From Papaver somniferum (taxonomy: Eukaryota; Streptophyta; Magnoliopsida; Ranunculales; Papaveraceae), in the NCBI RefSeq assembly GCF_003573695.1, contig NC_039365.1:82315089-82379088 (forward strand): a stretch of 64,000 bases of DNA, written 5' to 3'. Under the pieces are notes generated by a model. That model was given only the letters and a program-made list of their open reading frames with translations, had not been told where the DNA came from and did not search any database. The position numbers were made by a program, and so were the translations under genes. Numbering within the stretch: the first letter of the stretch is position 1; each line of letters opens with the position of its first letter. Below, piece by piece: positions 48,947-60,741 of the stretch.

Positions 48947-50409
48947 TGATAGGCACATTTTTGTGTCTTATATAATCTCAATTGTATATATTATTAGTGC
49001 TCGATTTTATACTTATTATGGCTTTTTATGTCCCTGTAGGTATTTTTGGAGAAATAAGCTTTTGCGGCGAAATTGGCTAAAAAAGTGGTTTTTGCGCTCG
49101 TGGGAGAAAATTACTATACGGACTCTCACTTTGGATAAGGGGTAACCTAATTACTATGGGGTGACCCACTTCCAGGTATCTGCTAAAGGGAGACCGGGAC
49201 TGGATAAAGGGGAGGTCACTTTCCTTCCCAAATTCAAAAGAAGAAAATTGGCGGGAAAACTAGCTTTCACGCCTGGCTGTTTAGGATTCGGATTTTTGAG
49301 GAGTTTTAAAGATATTCAACACCGGAAATTGATTGGGCTGGACTTCTCATGGCTATACAAGTTTACTAGAAGCAATTGGATCGATCGAATTGGGATGGAA
49401 TGGCCGGAAAAGGGAAACAGAGGTGAGTAAGGAAACACGGTCCTGTTGGGTTTGTTTTTGGATATTCAGAGAGATTAAAGGCAAGAAATTCGTTCCAAAG
49501 GTACATATTCTATCTAAGGAAGAGTATGAGATAAGTGGGAAAGCTAAGAAACGCGTAAAACAAATTTGGGAAGCGATTATTGCCGTGACTGCCAAGAAAG
49601 GAAAAGGGGAATTTTGATGCGATTTTGGAAAGATTCAATGACCCTTTTGTGTATAAATAGGATGCTTAGGTCACCTAGAAGAGGTGTCGAGAGTTTGGGG
49701 TCGATAGGAGAGCTCAGGAGGCGAGAATCAGTGATTACAGGAAGCTTGTCGCTGCTGCTGCTGAAGAACAACGTTGCAAATAAGAACAACGTCTCAAATT
49801 CGCAACACTGCTACAGTATTCTCTCTGTAACAGCTGAACAACCACATTTGTCTTCATTTAGCCACACCTCCTGTAACAGTGAACTCTGTAACGCCACTAC
49901 GTCGTTGCATATTCACTGAATCATATCACCTCTTCAATAAAAACAACTTTTGAGCCTGTTTTTGATATGAGAAGCTAAACCCTAATACTGGGATGACGGA
50001 GGAATCCCTATTTCACGCATGTGGTAATTCTAATAATTCTTTTATGACTATTTGCATTGATTTTTAATCGATTTATGATTTTTATTGAATGGGTGTGATT
50101 TCGTTTAATGGTGTATGCTTGGTCTATGTATTTTTGATACATCATGCTTGTGATTTACAGTCATTGCTTTTCAAAAATCTATTTTTGGCAAAGAACAAGA
50201 GTCCATATTTTTTTTATTTGAACTATAATTGATTGGAATTATTATTTGAGTCGCATGAATAGAATTTGGTGGAATCCTGAGTCTCAGTCTCTCTCGACAT
50301 TGTGACAAACCTTTTGTATATATATTTTCTATTTTTATTTTAAGTCTAGAACCCAATCTTATCGAGTCCGAGTTGAACGAACTTTACTACCACTTTCAAA
50401 ACTACATCA
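48947..50409 (+). mobile_element. LARD1 5' LTR
   Basis: TGATAGGCACATTTTTGTGT to AACTACATCA, 1463 bp. TATAAATA at 49652-49659. The ORFs here and in the 3' LTR are shared by both copies only because the LTRs are. Confidence 0.9.
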
Positions 50410-50414
50410 ATTTT

Positions 50415-50432
50415 TGGCGCCGCCGACGCGGA
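50415..50432 (+). other. LARD1 primer binding site
   Basis: TGGCGCCGCCGACGCGGA, 14 of 18 identical to the tRNA-Asp-type site of LARD2; the first eight bases are the same. Confidence 0.65.
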
Positions 50433-50974
50433 TTTGTATTAGGTTTTAGGTTTTAGATTTATTTTATTTCTTTTAGAATTTTTGTTCTCTTTTACGCCTT
50501 TGGTATTTTTTGATTCTTTTCAGATTTCGAGCGAAGCTACAAGGAAAGAAAAAGTGCTATAAAAGGAAAGCATCTCCAAAGAAGGAAAGAAAAGAGGAAT
50601 CCGAAAGGAGTGAAGAAGAAGATTTTGTATATAGTTATTTTGTTTTATTTTTAGAAACTGTAAATAAGGTATTATTTTTGTAATTTTTCTTTTCCTTTTT
50701 GGGACATTTTTATTTTTGGACTTTTTGGACATTCTTGGACATTATTTTTAAACCCTAAGGAAGGGTCAAAATTAAATATCAATTGTTTGCAGGGAAGGAC
50801 GACAATTACGATACTGTCTCCGCCCCTCGGGTTCGTACACTGACATCGGAGTCGGTGGCCTGAGTCGACTTCAACGGTTCATCGCCCGTCTGGTACGGGA
50901 GGTAAGACTCTATCCACCCACGAATCCCCTGTCAGTGGGTTTTATTTTGTGATAACTCACACCCCTGCAAAAGA
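50433..50974 (+). other. LARD1 leader
   Basis: Untranslated region between PBS and ORF. T-rich to 50780, with a TTGTTTGCAG acceptor-like site at 50784-50793, then a GC-richer 180 bp that runs to the ATG. This suggests a spliced leader as in LARD2 and LARD3. Confidence 0.45.
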
Positions 50975-52210
50975 ATGTCGAACTGGTATCACAATAGCCA
51001 ATACAACGAATATCCGACTGAGTTTCAAAATGGACGTTACAATTTTAACCATAGTGTGAATAGTGATTGGGAACATCAACCTTTTCAAGGTTACGGCTCA
51101 TACCATGGTGAGCCCAATTACTATACACACACACACCGGTCATACGAGCAAGAAAATAATGATTATTATAGTACTAGTTCCTCGTCTTTGGACAATATAA
51201 TGAAAATGTTGAAAACTAGTCCCTATTATGATCCTTCTGAACCTGTTCTTCCTTTAGAAGAGTCTCTCAAGCAGTTAACTGAGAATACCAATAGGTTTGT
51301 GTTAGAAATGAATAAACAAACTGCACCCATGAGTAAACCTTCTATAGAGGAATCCCTCAAGCTGATGGCTGAGACAAACGAACGAATTGCTCGAAATAAT
51401 CTTAATTTCCATTATAGTGTTTCTAATAATACCCTTGAAAATGAGGATAGTTATTTGCATAATCAAGATGCCGAGGTTAGAATTGGTAACACTACTTTTT
51501 TAGATGAGGTTCAACCATTTTCATGTTATTATGATGATTATGATGAGGATAGTGCTGATGAAGAATTTGACACATATAGGCATAGTGATCAGGAATCTGT
51601 TACCCCAATTGAGCTTTACAATGATACTACTATTTCTAGTTCAAATCCAAATAATTTTAATAATTATTCACCTATTCAAAAGGACGAGGATTTGATTAGA
51701 GATACTCCCGTTTTAGACGATGTAGTATTTCCTTATGATTACGAAGCCAACGATGGTTTAGAGGAACGAGTTTTTTCTGAGAATATTGTTTTAGAGTCTA
51801 GCAATTTAGAAACATTAGTCTTAGACAAAGAAAGTGAACTCGTAGAGATAAGTGAGGATGAACCATACTTAGAAGAATCAATTGACTATTTTCAGGAATC
51901 TAATGACCTTGAAATTAGGGAAGTTGTGACTAGTCTTTCTAGAGACACTGAAAACTATAAGTTTGGGGGTGATTATCATTCTCCATGTGCTTTAACTATT
52001 AGAAAGGTCCCTCACTTGGGACTTGACATATGTGCCTCAACCATTTTACAAGATTATCTTCATACACGTTTTCCTGAACCTAGTGATGTCCATAAAGAAG
52101 TTCGGTTGTTAGAAACCATCCTCTGGTTGATGAGGTTAGACCAGGCTATGATACTAAGATCGACTTTTTTTCCCACCAAATATTTTTCAACCAATTGTGG
52201 GAACGTATAA
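50975..52210 (+). CDS. LARD1 ORF, 411 aa, unknown function
   Basis: True ATG start in the context AAGAATGTC. Residues 1-75 are Asn/Tyr/His/Ser-rich; 76-140 hold two related segments (LPLEESLKQLTENTNRF and PSIEESLKLMAETNERI), probably helical; 160-330 are strongly acidic; 330-411 contain HLGLDICASTILQDYL. It shares layout and the YSPIQKDED/YDHSPIQRED block with LARD2. The conserved DPQLFRLLL segment lies in the next frame (52197-52406), so the ORF seems shortened by a frameshift near 52200. No gag, protease, RT or integrase motif. A structural, gag-like role is only a guess. Confidence 0.6.
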   Translation: MSNWYHNSQYNEYPTEFQNGRYNFNHSVNSDWEHQPFQGYGSYHGEPNYYTHTHRSYEQENNDYYSTSSSSLDNIMKMLKTSPYYDPSEPVLPLEESLKQLTENTNRFVLEMNKQTAPMSKPSIEESLKLMAETNERIARNNLNFHYSVSNNTLENEDSYLHNQDAEVRIGNTTFLDEVQPFSCYYDDYDEDSADEEFDTYRHSDQESVTPIELYNDTTISSSNPNNFNNYSPIQKDEDLIRDTPVLDDVVFPYDYEANDGLEERVFSENIVLESSNLETLVLDKESELVEISEDEPYLEESIDYFQESNDLEIREVVTSLSRDTENYKFGGDYHSPCALTIRKVPHLGLDICASTILQDYLHTRFPEPSDVHKEVRLLETILWLMRLDQAMILRSTFFPTKYFSTNCGNV

Positions 52211-52658
52211 ATTTCAAATGTGTCAATTATTTAGTTTTGAGACTAAACCTAATTACTTTAAGAGATTAGGGTCGATACATTTGCTTAAGATTGACCACCA
52301 GTTTCATCATGATCGATTGTGTGAGTCAAAACTGATTGACTTTAAGGATCCTCAATTATTCAGGTTATTATTATGTGCTTTTAAATTTTTACTTGAGTTT
52401 CTTTAGATTCTAATACCTGAACCGGATCTTAGCTCTGAGGAATTCCAACCCATGAAAATATTTTATTTGGACCCAGTTATAGAACCTGAACCTGAACCAA
52501 AGCTAGATGTAGTTGTCTTAAACAGGAAACTAGACAAGGGTGCGCTTTATTTGTTAATTTTCTTGGCAGGTTGCAGATTCCTTTTATTTGTGATACCTCT
52601 ATTTGGTTTTGATGACCCACAGAAATTTCGGCTATTACTTTATGATTTTATGAGGTGA
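52197..52658 (+). pseudogene. LARD1 ORF, out-of-frame C-terminal part
   Basis: Open frames 52197-52406 and 52452-52658 carry KDPQLFRLLLCAFK and DDPQKFRLLLYDF. These are two versions of the DPQLFRLL segment that ends the LARD2 and LARD3 ORFs, so the segment is duplicated here. Confidence 0.5.
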
Positions 52659-52702
52659 CTAATCCTTTCTTAGTCTGGCTGAAGACTTTAAACTTAGACT
52701 TC

Positions 52703-52826
52703 TTGGGAGGTAACCCAACATTCATGCGACACGGTAATATCTTTCCTTATCTCTTTTGCTTCAAATGGTAACAGTTTCTCCTTGTTCATGCTTTTAATTT
52801 CATCTTTAGAACATTGAGGACAATGT
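52703..52826 (+). other. LARD1 conserved hairpins
   Basis: TTGGGAGGTAACCCAA (52703-52718) and ACATTGAGGACAATGT (52811-52826), the second followed by TAGATTTAAGTTTGGGGG. Same order as in LARD2 and LARD3. Confidence 0.75.
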
Positions 52827-53288
52827 TAGATTTAAGTTTGGGGGTATGGGAGAAACTTTTTAGTTGCAGTATGAATAAATAAACTCCAGAACCTAGAAAT
52901 TTATGCCTATTGAGGATTGCACTAACTAATCTAAGTGGATGGAAGCATTTTGGTTGTAGGAGTTGAGGAACCAATCTGATTAGATGGCAACATCTAGAAG
53001 AGTCTATTCATAAAAGCACATAGCTCAGGTGTTAGAAATAACATGATAGTTTCACCATATCTCGTTGAGTCCTTTTCACTTCTATTTTTATTTTATTTTG
53101 TTTTTTTTAAACTATGTTTCTCTAAGTGATTAGGTGGGGCTCACGATTCAAGTTGTTACCAATACTAGGGTGAATTAGAGTGATTGAGATACAAAAAAAT
53201 AAAAATAATAATAATAATAATGGTAGTTACCAAAAAAAAAAAAAATTGAGACCAGACCATTTGACCAAAAGGAATAAATTCAATAAAG

Positions 53289-53377
53289 TCGACCACTGGT
53301 ACCCTTGTATATGTCAGTTGTGTTGACCTAGAGTTAGGTTATCGACCAATGGTACCCTTGTATATGCCAGTGTGTTG
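53289..53377 (+). repeat. LARD1 paired 30-bp repeat
   Basis: TCGACCAMTGGTACCCTTGT followed by ATATGYCAGT, then TGTTGA, twice (53289-53324 and 53342-53377). The region 53380-53470 after it is also shared with LARD2 (about 42025-42110). The rest of 52827-53924 is non-coding. Confidence 0.7.
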
Positions 53378-53924
53378 ATATTAGTCAGACTAATATCTCA
53401 ATCCATTAGGATAGGTTCATTTTGGCGGAGGCCTTCAGACAGATATGGGAAACGCCGTTCACTTAGTAAACATCAAAACCATCTATGTTTTTCAATATCC
53501 ATCTTCTTGATCTATCCATGTGATTAGTTTTGACTCCGAATATGATGTCCATAGTGCAACTATCTGAGTAGGGTTCTGTCACTTATATATGAATTTTAGT
53601 ATGCTTGAGTGCAAACTCGTGTACAACAATTGGAATTTCGCATCAGGGTACTTCTTCCTGTAGTCAATAAGTATGCCAACCAAGGAGATTCTTTAGTGCC
53701 TTCCAAGGTTTTGCGTAGATAGCTAGGGTCTGGAGTATTAAGGTTTTGTGGGTATATCTCTTGTAATCCCTCCCGAGACTATAACTCGGCCACTAGGGAC
53801 ATCTAGGGGTTTAAAGGCTTATTGCATACGCTAAATGCAATCGACGATGCCTGCGACAATGAGTTAGGATTTTATTTTCTATTTGATTTTCTCGAGGACT
53901 AGCAAATAATAAGTTTGGGGTATT

Positions 53925-55389
53925 TGATAGGCATATTTTTATGTCTTATATAATCTCAATTGTATATATTATTAGTGCTCGATTTTATACTTATTATGGC
54001 TTTTTATGTCCCTGTAGGTATTTTTGGAGAAATAAGCTTTTGCGGCGAAATTGGCTAAAAAAGTGGTTTTTGCGCTCGTGGGAGAAAATTATTATACGGA
54101 CTCTCAATTTGGATAAGGGGTAACCTAATTACTAAGGGGTGACCCACTTCCAGGCATCTGCTAAAGGGAGACCGGGACTGGATAAAGGGGAGGTCACTTT
54201 CCTTCCCAAATTCAAAAGAAGAAAATTGGCGGGAAAACTAGCTTTCACGCCTGGCAGTTTAGGATTCGGATTTTTGAGGAGTTTTAAAGAGATTCAACAC
54301 TGTAAATTGATTGGGCTGGACTTCTCATGGCTAGACAAGTTTACTAGAAGCAATTGGATCGATCGAATTGGGCTGGAATGGCCGGAAAAGGGAAACAGAG
54401 GTGAATAAGGAAACACGGTCCTGTTGGGTTTGTTTTTGGATATTCAGAGAGATTAAAGGCAAGAAATTCGTTCCAAAGGTACATATTCTATCTAAGGAAG
54501 AGTTTGAGATAAGTGGGAAAGCTCAGAAACGCGTAAAACAAATTTGGGAAGCGATTATTGCCGTGACTTCCAAGAAAGGAAAAAGGGAATTTTGATGCGA
54601 TTTTGGAAAGATTCAATGACCCTTTTGTGTATAAATAGGATGCTTAGGTCCCCTAGAAGAGGTGTCGAGAGTTTGGGGTCGATAGGAGAGCTCAGGAGGC
54701 GAGAATCAGTGATTACAGGAAACTTGTCGCTGCTGCTGCTGCTGAAGAACAACGTTGCAAATAAGAACATCGTCTCAAATTCGCAACACTGCTACAGTAT
54801 TCTCTCTGTAATAGCTGAACAGCCACATTTATCTTCAGTTAGCCACACCTCCTGTAACAGTGAACTCTGTAACGCCACTACGTCGTTGCATATTCACTGA
54901 ATCATATCATCTCTTCAATAAAAACAAATTTTGAGCCTGTTTTTGATATGAGAAGCTAAACCCTAAAACTGGGATGACGGAGGAATCCCTATTTCACGCA
55001 TGTGGTAATTCTAATAATTCTTTTATGACTATTTGCTTTGATTTTTAATCGATTTATGATTTTTATTGAATGGGTGTGATTTCGTTTGATGGTGTATGCT
55101 TGGTCTATGTATTTTTGATACATCATGCTTGTGATTTACAATCATTGCTTTTCAAAAATCTATTTTTGGCAAAGAACAAGAGTCCATATTTTTATTATTT
55201 GAACTATAATGATTGAAATTATTATTTGAGTCGCATGAATGGAATTTGGTGGAATCCTGAATCTCAGTCTCTCTCGACATTGTGACAAACCTTTTGTATA
55301 TATATTTTCTATTTTTATTTTAAGTCTAGAACCCAATCTTATCGAGTCCGAGTTGAACGAACTTTACTACCACTTTCAAAACTACATCA
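53925..55389 (+). mobile_element. LARD1 3' LTR
   Basis: 1465 bp, starts TGATAGGCATATTTTTATGT and is preceded by the PPT-like AATAAGTTTGGGGTATT (53908-53924). TATAAATA at 54630-54637. Ends CA at 55389, followed by ATTTC. Confidence 0.9.
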
Positions 55390-55394
55390 ATTTC

Positions 55395-55459
55395 CAAACT
55401 GGATAATTTGTCCCATTAAACCTTGGTGGTACGTAAACCGAATCAATCATAGAATTCAT
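55395..55459 (-). pseudogene. gag: E1 copia gag start
   Basis: ATG at 55459, then the typical copia gag opening with PPRFNGTNYPVW. The frame is cut by the LARD1 insertion. Confidence 0.8.
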
Positions 55460-55515
55460 TTCTTATAGGTTGGATCACACCAAACACAGATTGTTAGATC
55501 TTTTCGTTTTTGCCT

Positions 55516-55527
55516 GCTCTGATACCA
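55516..55527 (-). other. E1 primer binding site (tRNA-iMet)
   Basis: Minus-strand TGGTATCAGAGC, the complement of the initiator tRNA-Met 3' end used by most plant copia elements, one base from the LTR. Confidence 0.9.
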
Positions 55528-55528
55528 A

Positions 55529-57228
55529 TAGAAAAGACGAGGGCACCCAGATATACCACAATCTTAAACTTTTCCACCTATAAGTCCTCTTACCGAAAAT
55601 GATTGTCTATGGACTGAATCGAGACAATACAATGAATCGGTATTCACACTTTGTGTGATCGTCTATGGATACGAGATCGATAAAATACAACAATCAAAGT
55701 GTGATTACTTGATAATAGGTTCAGACTTAACCAAACTCTATAGGATCACTATCAAGTAATACGGAGTTAACGTTTGTGAAATTTACTTTAAATTATAATA
55801 ACAACAATTATAATTACGGAAAACAAAAGTAAATGACACAACAAGATTTTGTTAACGAGGAAACCGCAAATGCAGAAAAACCCCGGGACCTAGTCCAGAA
55901 TTGAATACTCTCAGAATTAAGCCGTTATACAAAATCAAACCAACTTCGTATAGTTGAGATTAAGCACCTAAACCTATAGTTCACCTAGTTTCTTCAGTAT
56001 CCATGCGCTTCCGACATTCGATAAGTGCACGCACTGGAACAAATCCTTTGGTTCGTATTCTAAACAATAAAGGAACAACAAATATGTTCGGTAAACTCCT
56101 TTGTCGGGTTTAGATCTATTTATCCAACAACTACCAAAGTAGCAGAGTTTAGATTTTGCAATCAAAAACAAAATCTACCAAGATGCTATATAGTGATGCC
56201 GATCTACGCAACTAATCAATCAATCTATTAAGGATAAATCGATTATAGTTGGATCCCAGCCGATCAAGTTTTGTGCACACCGAAGATTATGAAACCAATA
56301 AGAAATCTTTTTTGTCTTCAAATATTCTTTAATCTTCAATAAACACCTGCACACCACAACTTCAATCTCTAGTGATCAATCATGCATAGAACAAAGTCTG
56401 TTAACGGTGGATTATCACAAGACGTCTTTAGATCTACAAACAGTTCTAAGGATCTCGTCGACACTTCGATCTAGTTTGAGTGAATCTTATATCAGAAGAG
56501 AAGATTCTCATGAATAAACAAACTAGGTGCAATCAAATTTCAACAACCGTTAGTCAATCAAATCAAATCGAAAACTAATAATACTGCAATTATCTAGTTT
56601 CCCACCAATGGTACTCGTAGGGCTTCTTGATCCCACAGAGTCTTTAAACAAGCGGTCGTAAAATATTTTGCCTAATTAGGGTACTTTCCTCTCTGAATAG
56701 ACGGCTCCACCAGTAACAACACAACAAGGAAGTTTTGCTGGCTCTTAGGATAGTTTGCTCGAAATGCAAACTTGGGTATTTATAGACCAAGGAAGTTTGG
56801 ACACCAAGGAATTTCCAAAACCGAAACATTCTTAAGATATGCAATAAATGTCCAAAATCGGTTTTCATAATTTCTGGAAATGCTCTGTCCAATATTACCG
56901 AAATCTCATTAGAAAATCTCCAATTAGTAAATGCACATTACCAATTTTTATTTTCCATAGATATGCATTTTAATTGCTGGTAATTAAAAGCATATAAAAT
57001 TAACAAACTTAATTAAAAGATTCTCAACTTATTTCGGTCCGGGATCTCCTTGAGTTATTAAGGAATATATTTGAACAATATCCTTTTTCATATTTACAAT
57101 CTTGGAACCGATTACACCACACTTCCAAACAAGTTTATAATTGGTTCATCTGATTTCCAAGAACTATGTGATTGATCAAATATCAATACACTAATCATGG
57201 GTTTACGTTCTACCAAATACAAGGATCG
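55529..57228 (-). mobile_element. E1 5' LTR, inner part
   Basis: Collinear with 19986-23898 without the hAT insertion; a deletion near 57078 removed about 60 bp. It stops at 57228 (GGATCG), where E2 begins. The missing part should lie right of E2 and start GATCGGTTCTACC, judging from the 3' LTR at 35080. Confidence 0.8.
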
Positions 57229-60065
57229 TGAGAAGGCGAGGGTACCCAAATATACCTCAAGCTAAAAAATTTCCTACCTATAAGTCCTTTCTCCGAAAGT
57301 GATTATCTATGGACTGAGTCGAGACAATACAACTAATTGGTCCACACTTCGTGTGATCATCTATGGATACGAAATCGAGACAATACAACAACGAAGTATG
57401 TTACTTGATAAAAAGGTTCGGACTTAACCAAACACAATCGGATTCACTTATCAAGTAAATAGGAATTAACGTTTGTGTAATTTACTTTAATTGTAATAAA
57501 ACAATTATAATGCGGAAATATAAAGTAAATGACACAACAAGAGTTTGTTAACGAGGAAACCGCAAATGCATAAAAACCCCGGGACCTTTTCCAGAATTGA
57601 ATACTCTTAGGATTAAGCCGCTACACAAAATTACACCTAACTTCGGATAGTTGAGACCGATTAACTAAACCTATAGTTCATCTAGTTCCGTTTGTATTCC
57701 CACGCCTCCAATTTATACATAAGTAACGTACTTGGAACAATTCCTTTGGTTCGTATTCCAAACAGTAAAGGAACAACAAATCTGTTTGGTATAAACTCTC
57801 TTCAACCAAGTGACATGAGTCGGACAAAGGCTCTTCTATTTATCTTAACATAAACTCCTTCGTCAGGTCCTTAGATCTATCTTATGTTCAATTACCGAAG
57901 TAATCGTTTAAGATTAAGCCAACAACACTATTAATCCAAAGAATTGTGTTGATGTCGATCTACTCAATTAATTAATCCAATCTATCACAAGGATAAACCA
58001 ATTATTAATTGGATCCTCTTTTACCGAAACAAGTATTGTGCACACCAAAGATTATGAACCCACAAATCAGAAATCTTCAATAGCTTCTTCATTTTCAAAT
58101 CTTCTTAGATATTCAATAATAACCTGCATTCAATCACTTGAATCTCTTGTGATCAATCACGCACAGAACGGAGTCTGTTAACAATGGATTATCACAAGAT
58201 CGTCTTTAGAACTAACAACAGTCTAAAGATCCCTGTCGAAACTCTGAACTACTTTGAGTGAATATTATATCAGAAGAGAAGATTCTCAAGCATAAATAAA
58301 CCAGGTGCAATCAGATTTCAACCACCGTTAGTCAATCAAATCAATCGAAAACAAAAGATAAACCACAACTATCTAGTTTTCCACCAACGGTACACGCTAC
58401 AGCTTCTCAATCCCAAAGAAGACTTTAAACTGAGCGGCCGTAAGAGATTTCTCCTAGTTAGGTTACTCTCCTCTCCGAATAGGCGGCTACACCAGTAACA
58501 ACAACAAAGAGGAAGTATGTTGTTACGGAGGATTCGTTTGCTAGAAAGGAAAACTTCAAGTATTTATATACAAGGAAGTTTGGACACCAAGGAATTTCCA
58601 AAACCGAAAATATTCTCAAGATATTCATTAAAGCACAAATTCGGTTTCCATAATTCCTGGAAATGCTCCGTCCAAAAATAATGATCGAAATCTCTCAGAA
58701 AATCTAATTAGTAAATGCACATTACTAATTCTTATATTTCCCTATAAAATGAAATTAATAACCTTAATTAAAATATTCTTAACTTACTTATGTTTCGATC
58801 CTGGGATTCTCTTCCATTAGCTATTAAGGAATAACTTTGAACAATTAAAGAAACAAACATTCACAGCACGTCTTCAAAGTATGTCGGCATCCTTACTTTG
58901 TAAGTTCTCTTTCACACTTACAACCTTGAAACCGATTTGCACACTTCCAAACAAGTTTAGAATTGGTTCTTCTGACTTTCAAGAACTATGCGATTGATCA
59001 AACAACATTCAATCACAATCACGGATTTATCGGTTCTACCAAAACAAGTTTCGGTTCTACCTCCATGTGAGTATTGTGCATAGTCACACTAGCTTTCCAA
59101 AATTCGGTTGACTAGGTACTAGGATCGGTTCCCCACATATATATGGTATCTAACTTATATGTGTTGCACATGTCCATAGGATTGGTTTCCCTTTGCCTAA
59201 AAACGTGTTGCACATGTTCATAGTATCGGTTCCCCTTTCTGCTATAAACCCTTGCTGCACCTCATTCAAGGATCGGTTCCCCTTTGTGATGTACTGCACC
59301 TCTTACTAGGATCGGTTCCCCTTTCCCAAATTTGGTCAGACAAAGCACAAACCCGATCATACCATCTCGGGTGATTACTTAAGATCGGTTTCACTAATAA
59401 AAGTCATACCAATACATAAGTCAGGCCTTTGTGAATAGTTCTACCAAGAACACAAACAAGTCATGAATGGTTATACTCAATCACACATATTGGTTTTTCA
59501 TAAGATATGCAATGAATAACAAAACCAATAACACCAGGCAATTTCCTTTTCGGTTCACAAACAAGTTTATGAACTTACTTCCTTAGAACACATGTAAAAC
59601 ATTGTTCCCTAGGATGAAATCCTCACCTCATACCCATACATAATCACAATAACATTAAAATGATTATGGCGATGTCTTATCTACAAAGTTTAATGGTTAA
59701 GCAATAAACCTCGTATTGTATTCCTTAATACTATGTCTATCTAGAGTTTAAATATGCTTCGCAGTTTCGTTTACAATATGCACTACTTGAAAGATACGTT
59801 AGGGAATGAAACAGTTTAAGTCAAATATCACTAACCTCAAGTGGAAGGATGATTGTTGTCATTGTATCTCCTTGCTTCTTCACATCTTCAAGTCTTCGCA
59901 ATACTTGTAATGTTTCATAATCCTAATATTTTCAAGCGAACCTATACGAAATTGACTCTAGTACATAATAAAGCGACTCTTAACATGAGTTTTGATTCAC
60001 TAAAATATGACAACCAAACTTGACATACCAACGGTTGGTGGGTTCAACCGAGCAATGATCTAACA
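57229..60065 (-). mobile_element. E2 3' LTR, 2837 bp
   Basis: Minus strand TGTTAGATCATTGCTCGG to CGCCTTCTCA. TATATAAATA box near 58562-58571. Uninterrupted, so it serves as the reference for the split E1 LTR. Confidence 0.85.
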
Positions 60066-60741
60066 ATATCCCCCTTTGTCAATTTTAGTGACAAAACTCT
60101 TACATCATATGGATAAACAAATTACAAGAATTCATTACACATACGCTTGATTCCCGATTCAACAACACAGTAAACTGCTTACATTCAATCCTTGAAAATG
60201 CCGCTGTTGACATTATAATAACAAAGAAAATACTCCCCCTAAGGAAGATATGTAGATATTCAATCCGCACGTGTTTGTTATATCAATTCATATGACATGT
60301 TACTCCCCCTTAGTCTGTGCTTTCACTCTTTCGTTTAGATAAAGCGTTTAAGCACCAATGTTCTTTTCCTTAGGGATACCAATCAATATAAAATCAATGC
60401 CAATATCACTTGTTTACTCCATATATTTCTCCCCCTTTTTGTCACAAAATGACAAAGAAACGAAAAAATAAAGGACAACAAGAAAAGAATCTTACAAATC
60501 TCAAAATAAACTTGCAACCTGTAGAGTTAGGCACGAGGGTTCCACACATCATGTTCTGATAACCAATATCAAAACCGAAACTACAAGTAGTTTTGTTTTG
60601 ATATGTTACCAAGGAAACAATTGTCCGAAACAATTTTTCCAATTTAGTTTAGCAAAACAAAAATCAACTAAGCACCTTAGTCCCTTTGCTAAACCGATTG
60701 TTCAAAAACAACCGCTTAATTCGATAAGACCGGTTTTATGA

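Larger units (their letters stand above)
48947..55389 (+). mobile_element. LARD1: structurally complete non-autonomous LTR element, 6443 bp
   Basis: LTRs 48947-50409 and 53925-55389, target duplication ATTTC (48942-48946 and 55390-55394), PBS, leader, a 411-codon ORF, two hairpins, paired repeats and a PPT. The LTRs differ at about 35 positions plus a CTG indel by my count, about 97.6 percent identity. No pol genes, so it depends on proteins of another element. Confidence 0.9.
19986..57228 (-). mobile_element. E1: Ty1/copia element opened by nested insertions
   Basis: Minus-strand copia element. From right to left: 5' LTR fragment (55529-57228), tRNA-iMet PBS, gag start, gag middle (48533-48946), gag zinc knuckle and linker (38353-38985), 3'-end region, PPT and 3' LTR (36036 down to 19986). 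Pol was not seen. Insertions: hAT in the 3' LTR, gypsy array in the 3' LTR, LARD2 and LARD1 in gag, E2 in the 5' LTR. The gag frame continues exactly across the LARD1 insertion when one ATTTC copy is removed. Confidence 0.85.

Noticed and set aside
49161..49919. ORFs with an apparent close paralogue at 54139-54900
   Set aside because: They are the two LTRs of LARD1, not a gene pair; no start-stop conservation beyond overall identity.
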